A stretch of 64,000 nt of DNA. It comes from JBBDMC01 sp963826055 (GTDB lineage Bacteria > Pseudomonadota > Alphaproteobacteria > Rhizobiales > Kaistiaceae). Position 1 is the first letter of the stretch. Each line of letters opens with the position of its first letter. A program made the translations under genes and the position numbers. The stretch spans positions 248,001 through 312,000 of the forward strand of contig CAWGVO010000017.1 in NCBI GenBank assembly GCA_963826055.1, read 5' to 3'. The notes beneath the pieces were generated by a model, which saw nothing but the letters and a program-made list of their open reading frames with translations, had not been told where the DNA came from and ran no database searches. Of this stretch, positions 8,193 through 17,915 are shown in pieces.

Positions 8193-10197
8193 GTGTTCGC
8201 CAAAATCCTGATCGCCAACCGCGGCGAGATCGCCTGCCGCATCGTCCGCACCGCGCGGCGGATGGGGATCGCCACCGTCGCCGTCTACAGCGACGCCGAC
8301 CGCGATGCCCTCCACGTCGAAATGGCCGACGAGGCGGTCGCCATCGGCCCGCCGGCCGGCCGCGGCCTCGTATCTGGCGATCGACAAGATCGTCGCGGCC
8401 TGCCGCGCCACCGGCGCCGACGCCGTCCATCCCGGCTACGGATTTCTCTCCGAACGCGCCCAATTCGCCGAGGCGCTCGCCGCCGCCGGCATCGCCTTCA
8501 TCGGCCCGCACGCCGGCGCCATCGCCGCCATGGGCGACAAGATCGAATCGAAGAAGCTCGCCGCCGACGCCGGCGTCTCCACCGTTCCCGGCTACCTCGG
8601 CACCGTCGACAACGACAGCGACGCCATCGCCGTCGCCGCCGAAATCGGCCTGCCGGTGATGATCAAGGCGTCCGCCGGCGGCGGCGGCAAGGGCATGCGG
8701 GTCGCCTACACCGACGCCGAGGTCGCTGCCGGCGTCCGCTCGGCCCGCTCGGAAGCGCTTTCCGCCTTCGGCGACGACCGCGTCTTCATCGAACGCTACA
8801 TCGAGACGCCGCGTCACATCGAGGTGCAGGTGCTGGGCGACAAGCACGGCAACGTCGTCCACCTCGGCGAGCGCGAATGCTCGATCCAGCGCCGCCACCA
8901 AAAAGTGGTCGAGGAGTCGCCGTCGCCGGTGGTCGACGCGGCGCTGCGCGCGGCCATGGGGGCGCAAGCGGTCGCCCTCGCCAAGGCCGTCGGCTACGAC
9001 TCGGCCGGCACGGTCGAGCTGATCATGGATGCCGACCGCAACTTCTATTTCCTCGAAATGAACACCCGCCTGCAGGTCGAGCACCCGGTCACCGAGATGG
9101 TCACCGGCATCGACCTCGTCGAACAGATGATCCGGGTCGCGGCCGGCGAGCCGCTCGGCTTCACCCAGGACGACGTCCGCCTCGATGGCTGGGCGGTCGA
9201 AACGCGGCTCTACGCCGAGGACCCGTCCCGCGGCTTCCTGCCGTCGATCGGCCGGCTCGACCGCTATCGGCCGCCGGCCGAGGGCGCGAACAGCAAGACC
9301 TCCGTCCGTGTCGACAGCGGCGTCGGCGAGGGCTCCGAGATTTCCATCCACTACGACCCGATGATCGCCAAGCTCGTCACCCACGGGCCCGATCGCGCCG
9401 CGGCGATCGACGCTATGGCCGACGCCCTCGACCGCTTCGTCATCGATGGCGTCGCCAACAATCGCGCCTTCCTGTCGGCGATCATGGCCAGCCGCGCGCT
9501 GGCGCGAGGGGCGGCTGTCGACCGCCTTCATCGAGGAGGAGTTTCCCGATCCCGCCGCGGTCGATCACCGTCGACAAGCTGATGGTCGACCGCCTCGCGG
9601 CGGTGGCGCTGGCGATCGAAGCTCGCGATCGTCAACGGTTCCGCTCCCTGCCGGGACGGCTCAACGGCGAGGGCGGGGCGTGGCGGCAGGAATGGGTCGT
9701 CGCGGTCGGCGAGCGCCAGCGGACACTTTCCGCCCAGCGCGGCCCCGATGGTGTCCTCTCTATCGGGCCGCATGAAAAGACGCAGCCAGTCGTCTCCGAC
9801 TGGCGGCCGGGCGAGCCGGTGTGGGCGGGCAAGGTCGGCCGGCACGCGATGACGGTTCAGGTTCGCCGCAATCCGGCGGGCCTCGTGCTTTCGTGTCGCG
9901 GGGTGACCGTGACGGTGCGGGTGATGGCGCCGCACGTGGCGGCGCTTGCCGCGCTGGTGCCGCAGAAGCGGGTCGGCCGCGGCTTCCAGGGAGCTGCGCT
10001 GCCCGATGCCGGGGCTGGTCGTGAGGATCGACGTCGCCGCCGGGCAGGCGGTGCGGGCCGGCGAGGTCCTCGCCGTGGTGGAAGCGATGAAGATGGAGAA
10101 CGTGCTCAGGGCCGAGCGCGACGCGACCGTCGCCCGTCTCGCCGTCGAAGCCGGCGATACCCTTGCGGTCGACGACGTGATCATGGAGTTTGAGTAG
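8193..10197 (+). CDS. pccA: Acyl-CoA (propionyl-CoA) carboxylase alpha subunit, biotin carboxylase + BCCP (frameshifted)
   Basis: ATP-dependent biotin carboxylase with the biotin carrier domain, partner of PccB. It begins at GTG 8193 (FAKILIANRGEIACRI). The biotin carboxylase domain shows HPGYGFLSE, the ATP-grasp loop KASAGGGGKGMRV, ERECSIQRRHQKV and EMNTRLQVEHPVTE. The last ~70 residues hold CPMPGLV and the biotinylation site EAMKMENVL. The frame changes near 8365, 9507, 9550 and 9985. If each is one extra base, 2005 bases become 2001, i.e. 666 residues, the usual PccA length. I therefore treat it as an intact gene read with errors. A weak purine-rich region precedes the GTG start. Confidence 0.9.
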
Positions 10198-10262
10198 GCG
10201 TCGGCAGGCCGCCGCGATTTTGGCGTGCCACCCGTCGCCCACAAAGACTCTGTCCCTGAGCG

Positions 10263-10702
10263 CTAGTGCGCCGCCGTGGCGGCGCCGACCTCGCCGTAGT
10301 GCCAATCCATGTCGACGATGCGGTCGCCGAACTTGTTCGCCTGATCGACGTACTGCTGACGCACGCGCTGAATGTCGCTGGTCTGCGATTTCCAGGCAAT
10401 GGGCGTTCACGGCGGAGGGCTGGCCGTGCATCGCCTGCATCCACGCTGCGCTGACCGTGCGCTGGATGAACGTCCCGGTGCGGTCGTATGGCCAGTCATC
10501 GGGGCGGTTGAGGGTCAGGTACAGCACCTTGCCCGGTCCGCCGATGCCGGCGAGGCACAGATACGAAAGGTCGGGCGTGGTCGGCGCCGGCGGCGTGGTG
10601 CCGGGACCGTTGTTGATGGGCGTTTCTCCGGCGAGCACCGGACTGGCGAAGACTGCTCCAGGCGGTGACGATGACGGGAATGAGATGTTTGCGATTGTTC
10701 AT
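10263..10702 (-). CDS. Small secreted hypothetical protein (frameshifted)
   Basis: Begins MNNRKHLIPVIVTAWSS and, after a one-base shift near 10655, continues FASPVLAGETP; together this is a signal peptide with an Ala-x-Ala-like cleavage site. The mature part contains DLSYLCLAGIGGPGKVLYL and GTFIQRTVSAAWMQ. A second shift near 10362 leads into DIQRVRQQYVDQANKFGD and the end GAATAAH. Removing one base per shift gives about 145 residues. No family is recognised. It is probably periplasmic and lies tail-to-tail with pccA. The consistent continuation in each frame supports a real gene. Confidence 0.55.
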
Positions 10703-10793
10703 GGTGGCCGTGTCGCGTAGCTGTTGGTGACGCCCGACAAAATAGTAGCGACGGCCCGTTTGACCGGCAATCGCCCCGACCTGGGAGATCGGC

Positions 10794-11072
10794 ATGAAAT
10801 CGGTCCATCTGCGCATCGAGGGCCGCGTCCAGGGCGTCGGCTATCGCGCCTGGGTCGAGGACGAGGCGGTCCGGCGTGGCCTCGCCGGCTGGGTCAGGAA
10901 CCGCAACGACCGCTCGGTCGAGGCGGTGTTCTCAGGCGAGGACGCATGTGGTGGACGCAATGGTCGTCGCCTGCAACCGTGGCCCGCTCGGTGCCCGCGT
11001 CACCGGGCGTGTTCGGCGAACGACTACGTCGGGCCGCCGCTCGCCCGCTTCACGGTACTGCCGACCGAGTAG
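10794..11072 (+). CDS. acyP: Acylphosphatase (frameshifted)
   Basis: Small enzyme that hydrolyses acyl phosphates. It starts MKSVHLRIEGRVQGVGYRAWVEDEA with the signature GRVQGVGYR (the Arg binds phosphate), then LAGWVRNRNDRSVEAVFSG, which holds the catalytic Asn. The frame is lost near 10943; HVVDAMVVACNRGPLGARV continues in another frame, and NDYVGPPLARFTVLPTE closes the protein after further shifts near 11010-11020. Three single extra bases would give 91 residues, the normal size. Its 3' end overlaps the 3' end of lipB on the other strand by 49 bases. Confidence 0.88.
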   Translation: MKSVHLRIEGRVQGVGYRAWVEDEAVRRGLAGWVRNRNDRSVEAVFSGEDACGGRNGRRLQPWPARCPRHRACSANDYVGPPLARFTVLPTE

Positions 11073-11765
11073 GGCGCGGCTTTTCCGAACAGCGGCTCGA
11101 ACGCACGCCTGAGTTCCGCGTCGACCTCGGCCACCGACGCATCGACGCCGAGGTCGGCGAGGCTGGTGACGCCCTGGTCGGTGATGCCGCACGGCACGAT
11201 GCCGGAATAGTGCTCCAGGTCGGGGGCGACGTTGATCGGCGATGCCGTGCAGCGTCACCCAGCGGCGCACGCGGATGCCGATGGCGGCGATCTTGTCCTC
11301 GCGGCCGGCGCCCTTGTCCGGCCGTGGCACCCAGATGCCGACCCGGTTCTGCCGCCGCTCGCCGCGGACGCCGAAGGCGGCGAGCGTGGCGATGATCCAT
11401 TCCTCCAGCGTGCGCACCAGGAGGCGCAGGTCCGGCTCGCGCTGTTTGAGGTCGAGCATCACGTACGCCACCCGCTGGCCGGGCCCGTGATAGGTGTACT
11501 GGCCGCCGCGGCCGCTGCGGTAGACCGGGAAGCGGGCCGGCGCGATGAGGTCGGCGTCGCGGGCGCTGGTGCCGGCGGTGTAGAGCGGCGGGTGCTCGAC
11601 CAGCCACACCTTCTCCGCCAGGCCCTCGGCGCGGATCGCTTCTGCGTGGCGATCCATGGCGGCGACGGCGTCGGGGTAGGCGACGGGTGCGTCTGCCACC
11701 ACCCATTCCACGGCCGCGGTTTCCGCCGGCGGCCGCATGGTCCTGACCAGTTCCGCTGTTGCCAT
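11024..11765 (-). CDS. lipB: Octanoyl-[acyl-carrier-protein]:protein octanoyltransferase (frameshifted)
   Basis: Transfers octanoyl from ACP to lipoyl domains, the first step of protein lipoylation. It starts MATAELVRTMRPP and carries VEHPPLYTAGTSA, RSGRGGQYTYHGPGQRVAY (LipB signature with the conserved His) and KIAAIGIRVRRWVTLHGIA (catalytic Lys region). Near 11237 one extra base breaks the frame; the Cys-containing SGIVPCGITDQGVTSL and the C-terminus ELRRAFEPLFG follow in the next frame and run to a stop at 11024. The last ~15 residues are encoded opposite the end of acyP. The family call is secure. Confidence 0.9.
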
Positions 11766-11838
11766 GGTCGCTTGCGTTTTCCCGTCTGGCGCCGATCCTA
11801 TATGGGGTCGTGGGGGCGGGCAAAAAGGAGTTTCCGAG

Positions 11839-12141
11839 ATGCCCGCAAAATCACGCTCGGAGCGGCAGAAGCCCGACTACTGGTCGCAGGAAGTGACCGA
11901 GCACAGCACGGCCCTGGACCTGGAAAAGGGGGTCTTCACCTCGGACGATCCGGCCCGGATCGCTCGTTCGCTCAAGCGTTCTGCCGAGGCCAGCACCCGG
12001 CGCAAGGGGACGCCGCTCCAGTCGGCCATGTCGATGCTCAACTTCTACATCAACCGCGCCGGCAGCGGCCTTGCCGACGACCGCCGCGCGGTGCTGGACC
12101 GGGCAAGAACGAGCTGCGCAAGGCTTTCGGCCGGAGTCTGA
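11839..12141 (+). CDS. DUF3175 family protein (frameshift near C-terminus)
   Basis: About 100 residues, starting MPAKSRSERQKPDYWSQEV with GGAG 11 bases upstream. The conserved core TALDLEKGVF and ARIARSLKRSAE, then QSAMSMLNFYINRAG, is the pattern I associate with DUF3175, a small bacterial family without assigned function. The reading frame ends VLDRARTSCARLSAGV, but the family-typical end (KNELRKAFGRS) appears in the next frame after a shift near 12105, so the true end may differ by a few codons (up to 12188). No membrane segment is visible; it is very basic and probably cytoplasmic. It lies just upstream of tRNA-Leu. Confidence 0.7.
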   Translation: MPAKSRSERQKPDYWSQEVTEHSTALDLEKGVFTSDDPARIARSLKRSAEASTRRKGTPLQSAMSMLNFYINRAGSGLADDRRAVLDRARTSCARLSAGV

Positions 12142-12201
12142 GGCGATCGCCGTTGCCTTGTAAGGGCAAGGTCCGATTTGTTACATGAAGCCCGATTTCA
12201 T

Positions 12202-12286
12202 GCGGTCGTGGCGGAATTGGTAGACGCGCAGCGTTGAGGTCGCTGTGGGGCAACCCGTGGAAGTTCGAGTCTTCTCGACCGCACCA
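12202..12286 (+). tRNA. tRNA-Leu (anticodon GAG)
   Basis: Acceptor arms GCGGTCG (12202-12208) and CGACCGC (12276-12282) pair fully, followed by A and an encoded CCA (12284-12286). The anticodon stem CAGCG/CGCTG encloses the loop TTGAGGT, with anticodon GAG at 12236-12238. The T arm reads GTTCGAGTC. A long variable arm (TGGGGCAACCCGTGG) marks it as a class II tRNA. Decodes CUC/CUU. Confidence 0.97.
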
Positions 12287-12299
12287 GTTTGGCCTTCCT

Positions 12300-12323
12300 G
12301 ATCGGCGGCCTTTGCCGCCGATC
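12300..12323 (+). terminator. Hairpin downstream of tRNA-Leu, candidate terminator
   Basis: Perfect 10-bp stem GATCGGCGGC / GCCGCCGATC with a 4-base loop CTTT, starting 13 bases after the tRNA CCA. The downstream tract (TGATTTC) is only weakly T-rich, so it may be a poor intrinsic terminator or a processing hairpin. Confidence 0.5.
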
Positions 12324-12428
12324 TGATTTCAGCGGGCCGGCACCGAATCCCTTTGTGCGGCGAGGGCGGCCGGTCTACACCTCGCGCCGTCCCGATTGCC
12401 GCGATGTCGCCAACCGAGGAGAGCCGCG

Positions 12429-13839
12429 GTGAGCGATCCGACCGATATCCGCGAGAGCGACGCCCCGGTTGCCGTGCGCGACGAGCGCGGCGATCTTGCC
12501 GCCGATTTCGTCGCCTCGGTCGAGCAGCGCGATCGCTGCCGATGACGCGGCGGCCGCGCGCAAACTCGCCGGCACGCTCCACGAGGCCGATGTCGCCGAC
12601 CTGATCGAGGCGCTCGACGCCGACGAGCGTACCCGGCTGATCGGCCTTCTCGGCGACGACTTCGACTTCACCGCGCTCACCGAGCTCGACGAGCCGGTCC
12701 GCGTGCAGATCCTCCAGGACCTGCCGCCGGGCGACGTCGCCGAGGGCGTCCGCGATCTCGATTCCGACGACGCCGTCACCATCCTGGAGGACCTCGAGCC
12801 GACCGAGCAGGCGGCGATCCTTGCCGAGATTCCGCCGCGCGAGCGGGTAGCGCTCGCCCGGGTGCTGGAGTTCCCGGAAGAATTCGGCCGGCCGTCTCAT
12901 GCAGACGGATTTCATCGCCGTGCCGCCGTTCTGGACCGTCGGCCAGGCCATCGACTACATGCGCGAGGCGCGCGACCTGCCGGACGAGTTCTACGAGCTG
13001 TTCGTCGTCGATCCGACCAACAAGCCGGTCGGCTCCGTCGCCCTCAACCGTCTCCTGCGCTCCAAGCGGCCGACCGTGATCACCGATATCGCCGGCGACG
13101 ACGATCCACACCGTCAACGCCAGCGACGACCAGGAGGACGTGGCCCGCGTGTTCGAGCGCTACAACCTGGTCTCCGCCGCCGTGGTCGACGAGGCCGGCC
13201 GCATGGTCGGCGTCATCACCATCGACGACATCGTCGACGTCATCGAGGAGGAGGCCGACGAGGACATCAAGCGGCTCGCCGGCGTCGGCAGCGAGGAGGC
13301 GCTGTCGGACAGCGTGTGGGCGATCGTGCGCGGCCGCTTCCCGTGGCTGGCGGTCAACCTCGTCACCGCCATCATCGCCTCGCTGGTCATCGGCCTGTTC
13401 GAGGACCAGCTCCAGCGCATGGTGGCGCTTGCCGTGCTGATGCCGATCGTGGCGAGCCAGGGCGGCAACGCCGGCACCCAGACCATGACCGTGGCGGTGA
13501 GGGCGCTCGCCACCCGCGACCTCGGCCCGCACAACGCGTTCCGCATCATCGGCCGCGAGCTCCTGGTCGGCTTCCTCAACGGCCTCGCCTTCGCCGTGGT
13601 CATGGGCGTCATCGCCTACGTCTGGTTCCGCGTGCCCGACCTCGGCATCGTCATCGGCCTCGCCATGTTCACCAACCTGATCGCCGCGGCCTTCGGCGGC
13701 ATCCTCATCCCGCTCGCCCTCGACCGGCTCAAGGTCGACCCGGCGGTCGTCGTCGTCGCCGTTCGTGACCACGCTCACCGACGTCGTCGGCTTCTTCTCG
13801 TTCCTGGCGCTGGCGGCCTGGTGGTTCGGCCTGAGATGA
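12429..13839 (+). CDS. mgtE: Magnesium transporter MgtE (frameshifted)
   Basis: Mg2+ channel of the inner membrane. The cytoplasmic N-domain contains LHEADVADLIEALDADER and LPPGDVAEGVRDLDSDDA; the CBS pair shows MQTDFIAVPPFWTVGQAIDY and VGVITIDDIVDVIEEEADED; the membrane part has RFPWLAVNLVTAIIAS, the pore-loop region LMPIVASQGGNAGTQT, and VMGVIAYVWFR. The frame shifts near 12528, 12892, 13101 and 13757. With one base removed per shift, 1411 bases give 468 residues, the usual length. Start GTG 12429 is the first good codon in frame. No M-box RNA leader is recognisable upstream. Confidence 0.9.
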
Positions 13840-14000
13840 GGCCCTCGCGGCCTGTTTCGCGGTGCAGCAATATGTTATTGGCCGCGGGATAGCCTCCGGT
13901 TTCGCCTTCGCCGGCAAATCGGCTAGACATGGAGCCCGAACGGGACGGCGACCATCGCGGCAACAAAACGAAGGAAGGGCAGAAGCCCTGACGGCAATCA

Positions 14001-14950
14001 TTGGGTGACGGTCTGATCAGCGTGGGCGTTGTCGGCCTCGGCGTCTTCGGGCGCCACCACGCCCGCCATTTCGCCGCGCACCCGGGTGCGCGGCTTGTCG
14101 GCGTCGCCGATATGGACGCCGCCCGCGCCCGCCAGGCGGCCGCGGACTTCGACTGTGCGGCCCACACCGACCATCGCGCACTCATCGGCGCGGTCGATGC
14201 GGTCTCGGTCGCCGTGCCGGCCGGCGGCCACGCCGCCGTCGTCCGCGACTTCATCGAGGCCGGTGTCCACGTGCTCGTCGAGAAGCCGATCGCGACCGAT
14301 GGTGCGTCCGCGGAGGCTCTGGTTCGCGCCGCCGAAAATGCCGGGATCGTTCTCCAGGTGGGCCACATCGAGCGCTTCTCGCCGGTGGTCCGGGAGATGC
14401 GCGCGCGCGTGACCGACCCGCGCCGCATCGCGGCCGTTCGCCGCGCGCCATGGTCGGGCCGCGCCACCGACGTCGACGTGGTCCTCGACATGATGATCCA
14501 CGATATCGACCACGTGCTCACGTTCGCCGGCGCGCCGGTCGCCTCGGTGGCGGCGAGCGGCGCGGCGGTCGAGGAGCGGGCTCGCCGACGAGGCGGAGGC
14601 GTGGCTCACGTTCGCCAACGGCGTCGTCGCCACCCTGTCGGCGAGCCGGGTTGCGGAGAAGACCGAGCGCCGGCTGACGGTGACGGAGCCCGGCACGATA
14701 TTCGCCGCCGATCTTGGGCGCCGACCGCCTGACCACCGTCAGCCGCGGCGGCGGCACGATCGACACCCTCAGGTTCGATCCCCACGACAACCTTGCCGCC
14801 GAGATCGACGCCTTCCTCGCCTCCGTCGCCGGCGGTGCGCCGCCTGAGGTCGACGGCCGGGCGGGGCTTGCCGCCCTTCTCGTCGCCGAGCGGGTGCGGG
14901 CGGCGATTGCCGAGCCGGCGGCGCCGGTCAGGGCGCAGGTGGAAGCATGA
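14001..14950 (+). CDS. Gfo/Idh/MocA-family oxidoreductase (frameshifted)
   Basis: NAD(P)-dependent sugar or sugar-nucleotide dehydrogenase. Its Rossmann start is SVGVVGLGVFGRHHARHFAA; EKPIATDG holds the conserved Lys, and LDMMIHDIDHVL the conserved catalytic His region. Shifts near 14580 and 14713 divide the C-terminal half (ADEAEAWLTFANG, then DRLTTVSRGGGTID). Two single extra bases give 315 residues. The start is uncertain: TTG 14001 is the first in frame, GTG 14022 is an alternative. It overlaps the DegT gene by ATGA, so the pair probably makes a 3-amino sugar nucleotide as in WlbA/WlbC-type pathways (inference). Confidence 0.85.
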
Positions 14951-16102
14951 CCGCACGTCCCGTCCTTGCCGCCGCGCCGGTCGGCCAGATTCCGCTGTTC
15001 GACCTTCATCGCCAGCGCGCCCGCCTCGGTGGCGAGCTCCATCGCCGCATGGATGCGGTGTTCGCCCACGGCCAGTTCGTGCTCGGGCCCGAGGTGGAAG
15101 AGCTGGAGCGGCGGCTCGCCGCCTATGCCGGCGTCGGCCACGTGGTCGGCGTATCGAGCGGCCGCGACGCGCTGATGATCGCGCTGATGGCGATGGGCGT
15201 GAAGGCGCGGCGACGCCGTCTTCGTCCCCGCCTTCACGTTCGCCGCAACGGCCGGTGCGGTGGCGGCGATCGGGGCGCAGTCCGGTGTTCGTCGACGTTG
15301 ACGCGGCGACCTTCAACATGGACGTCGCCGACCTCGAGCGGGCGGTGGCGGAGACCGAGGCGGCGGGCAAGCTCCGTCCGTCCGTCGTCATGCCGGTCGA
15401 CCTCTACGGCCTGCCGGCGGACTACGCCGGCGATCCAGGCGGTCGCCGCTCGTCATGGCCTCGAGGTGCTCGCCGACTCCGCCCAGAGCTTCGGCGGCGG
15501 TCACGGCAACGCCCGCGTCGGCGCGCTCGCGCAGATCACCGCCACCAGCTTCTATCCGACCAAGCCGCTCGGCTGTTACGGCGACGGCGGCGCGGTGCTC
15601 ACCGACGACGCGGCGCTCGCCGAGACGGTTGCGCATGATCCGCTCGCACGGACGTGCCGGCACCGGCGACGAGGCGATCGTGCTCGGCCTCACCGGCCGG
15701 CTCGACACGCTGCAGGCCGCGGTGCTGCTCGCCAAGCTCGACGTCTTCCCGGACGAGCTCGAGCGGCGCCGCGCGATCGCCGCGCGCTACGACGCCGCGC
15801 TTGCCGATATCGTCCAGGTGCCGCTGATCCCCGCCGGCTACGCCAGCGCCTACGCGCTCTACACCATTCGTATCGCCGATCGCGATCAGGTGCGCGCCCG
15901 CCTCGACGCCATGGGCATCGGCACGGGGCTGTTCTACCGGCTGGCGCTCCACCAGCATCCCGCCTTCAAGGACTACGACGGCCGCGCCCTGCCGGTCTCC
16001 GAGCGTCTCGCCCGCGAGGTGCTGAGTTTGCCGCTGCACGCCGACCTCACCGACGAGGAGGTCGGCAGGGTCATCGATGCCGTCCGCCAGGCGGCGGGGT
16101 AG
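14947..16102 (+). CDS. DegT/DnrJ/EryC1/StrS sugar aminotransferase (frameshifted)
   Basis: PLP-dependent transaminase acting on keto-sugar nucleotides. It begins MTARPVLAAAPVGQIPLFDLH; the substrate end shows FVLGPEVEELERRLAAYAGV and GVSSGRDAL. LADSAQSFGG (PLP Asp) and TSFYPTKPLGCYGDGG (the Lys forms the Schiff base) are intact. Shifts occur near 15208, 15283, 15433 and 15641. With four single extra bases removed the protein is 383 residues, normal for the family. It is coupled by ATGA to the preceding oxidoreductase and followed after 6 bases by an aldo/keto reductase. The final sugar is unknown. Confidence 0.88.
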
Positions 16103-16108
16103 TCGGCG

Positions 16109-16940
16109 TTGCAGGTCGTCAGCGCCCACGGCGCCGAAATTCCCGCCATCGGCTTTGGCACCTGGCGGCTGACGGGCGACGAATGCGTCCGCGCCGTCGC
16201 CGAGGCGCTTGGCGTCGGCTACCGGCACATCGACACGGCCGCGAGTTACGCCAACGAGCAGGAGGTGGGCGAGGGCATTCGCGCCGCCGGCGTTCCCCGC
16301 GACGAGATCTTCATCACCACCAAGGTTCGGCCGGACGACCTCGAGGACGCCCGTTTCAAGGCGTCGGTCGAACGAAGCCTCCGCGCGATCGGCGTCGATC
16401 AGGTCGATCTGGTGCTGATCCACTGGCCGAGCAAGGAGCTCAGCGTCGCCGAGACGATCCGTTCGCTGAACGACGTCAAGCGCATGCGGGTGGACGCGCC
16501 ACATCGGCGTCTCCAACTTCAACATCGCCCTCCTGGACGAGGCGTGGGCGGCGAGCGATGCGCCGCTCGTCACCAACCAGTGCGAATACCATCCCTACCT
16601 CGGGCAGCCGAAGCTGCGCGCCGCCGTCGCCGCGCACGGCATGGCCTTCACCGCCTACGCGCCGATTGGCCGCCAGGCGGTGCTCGCCGATCCGGTGATC
16701 GTCGCCATCGCCGGGCGCCACGCCCGGACGCCGGCCCAGGTGGTGTTGCGCTGGGAGGTCCAGCAGGACGGGATCGTCACCATCCCCAAGAGCGCTCGCC
16801 CGGAGCGTATCCGGGAGAACTTCGCCATCTTCGACTTTGCCCTCGACGCCGAGGAGATGGCCGCCATCAGCGCGCTATCGAAGAGCCACAACCAGCATTT
16901 CGCGGGCCTCGTGTCGCTGGCGCCGGTGTGGGACGACTGA
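16109..16940 (+). CDS. Aldo/keto reductase (one frameshift)
   Basis: NADPH-dependent aldehyde/ketone reductase of the 2,5-diketo-gluconate reductase-like branch. It starts at TTG 16109 (QVVSAHGAEIPAIGFGTWRL). Catalytic-tetrad parts are visible: GYRHIDTAASYANE (Asp, Tyr), TTKVRPDDL (Lys), VLIHWPS (His). After one extra base near 16492 the frame changes and continues with HIGVSNFNIALLDEAW, QCEYHPYLGQ and the NADP-binding end IPKSARPERIRENFAIFDF. Corrected length is about 276 residues. It is the third gene of a run with the Gfo/Idh and DegT genes, but may be functionally separate. Confidence 0.88.
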
Positions 16941-16952
16941 ACCCAGCGACTT

Positions 16953-17150
16953 TCACTTGCCCTTGCCGCCGACCAGGCCGGTGATGACATCCCGCCCCCG
17001 CCGTGCCACGGCGCCGAGAACGCCCCAGTCGACGATCGGCCGGTCGGCCAGCTCGGTCTTGGCGGTTTGCGGCGGCAGGTGGGTGTCGTGGTAGTAGGCG
17101 GCGCCGACCGTCAGCGCCACGCCGATGACGATGCCCAGGATCAGCCGCAT
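16953..17150 (-). CDS. Small single-pass membrane protein, 65 aa
   Basis: MRLILGIVIGVALTVGAAYYHD forms one N-terminal transmembrane or uncleaved signal segment, followed by a short basic tail with RPIVDWGVLGAVARRGRD. The frame is open and ends with VGGKGK. I recall similar short proteins as unnamed genes in rhizobial genomes, but cannot assign a function. It lies downstream of the rhodanese gene on the same strand (81-base gap), so it could be the last gene of that operon. Confidence 0.55.
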   Translation of the reverse strand: MRLILGIVIGVALTVGAAYYHDTHLPPQTAKTELADRPIVDWGVLGAVARRGRDVITGLVGGKGK

Positions 17151-17231
17151 GGCCCCGTCTCCCCGCTCGCGACCGCTTGTTTGCGGTCAGCACGGCATAC
17201 GGCAGAACGGCGATTCCGGGAAGGCGACCGC

Positions 17232-17558
17232 TCAGCCCCGCTCGGTCGGCAGGCCGGCCCGCTTCCAGGCGGCGATGCCGCCGACCATGTTGTAGCCGCG
17301 GCCGCCGGCGATCATGGCGAGCGCCGCCGAGTTGATCGTGGTGCGCGTGCCGGAGGCGCAGAGGAACACCGCCGTCTTGTCCGTCGGCAGGTCGGACGCG
17401 TCGCCGCGGGCAAGCCGCGACAGCGGCAATTCGACGGCGCCGGCGATGCGCTCGCGCGCCTGCTCGTAGGGTTCGCGCACGTCGACGAGGACGGCGTCTT
17501 CGGCGAGCAGGGCATGCGCTTCCTCGACGGAGACGTTTACGAGACGCGGTTCGTTCAT
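17232..17558 (-). CDS. Rhodanese-like domain protein
   Basis: Single rhodanese domain, 108 residues, starting MNEPRLVNVSVEEAHALL. It shows DVREPYEQARERIAGAVELPLS and the active-site loop AVFLCASGTRTTINS, where the Cys accepts sulfane sulfur; GGIAAWKRAGLP closes the fold. It is expected to transfer persulfide sulfur in the cytoplasm. Its ATG overlaps the stop of the ArsR-type repressor gene (ATGA), so the two are co-translated. Together with the divergent metallo-hydrolase this forms a sulfide/persulfide detoxification module. Confidence 0.9.
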   Translation of the reverse strand: MNEPRLVNVSVEEAHALLAEDAVLVDVREPYEQARERIAGAVELPLSRLARGDASDLPTDKTAVFLCASGTRTTINSAALAMIAGGRGYNMVGGIAAWKRAGLPTERG

Positions 17559-17915
17559 GATGGCTTCCTTTGCGCGGGGTCGTGGGATTTGTCGCAATAG
17601 ATGTCCTTGAGCATCGCAAGGAACTGGCCGGCCGACGGGATCGTCGATGCGGTAGTAGAGGGTCTGGCCGTCGCGGCGGAACGCCACCAGTCCCTCGGCG
17701 CGCATCAGCGCGAGGTGCTGGGAGAGCGCCGACTGGCTGAGGCCCACTGCCTCGGCAAGCGCGGCGACCGGCATTTCGCCGGCGCCCGCCAGGCGGCAGA
17801 GCAGAAGCAGCCGGCGCTCATTGGCGAGCAGCTTCATCAGGCGCGAGGCCTCCTCCGCCTTGTCGGCGAGGTCGGCATAGTCGATGGTGGCGATGGTTCG
17901 CATGGCGACATCCAT
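17555..17915 (-). CDS. bigR: BigR/SqrR-like ArsR-family repressor (one frameshift)
   Basis: Winged-helix repressor that in the BigR/SqrR group senses persulfides through two cysteines that form a tetrasulfide or disulfide bridge. The protein begins MDVAMRTIATIDYADLADKA and has ANERRLLLLCRLAGAGEM (Cys about 40) and the recognition helix VGLSQSALSQHLALMRAEG. After one extra base near 17642 the last helix reads FLAMLKDIYCDKSHD, which holds the second Cys (about 106). Both sensor positions are thus present, while classical ArsR metal-site pairs are not seen. The second ATG (17903) is an alternative start. It is divergent from the persulfide dioxygenase-like gene. Confidence 0.88.

Noticed and set aside
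12287..12428. Mg2+ riboswitch (M-box) upstream of mgtE
   Set aside because: Only 142 bases are available, and they contain the tRNA-Leu terminator-like hairpin but no conserved M-box elements.
8193..16940. Programmed ribosomal frameshifting as an explanation for broken frames
   Set aside because: No slippery heptamers or downstream structures recur at the sites, and unrelated housekeeping genes are affected up to four times each; base errors explain this better.
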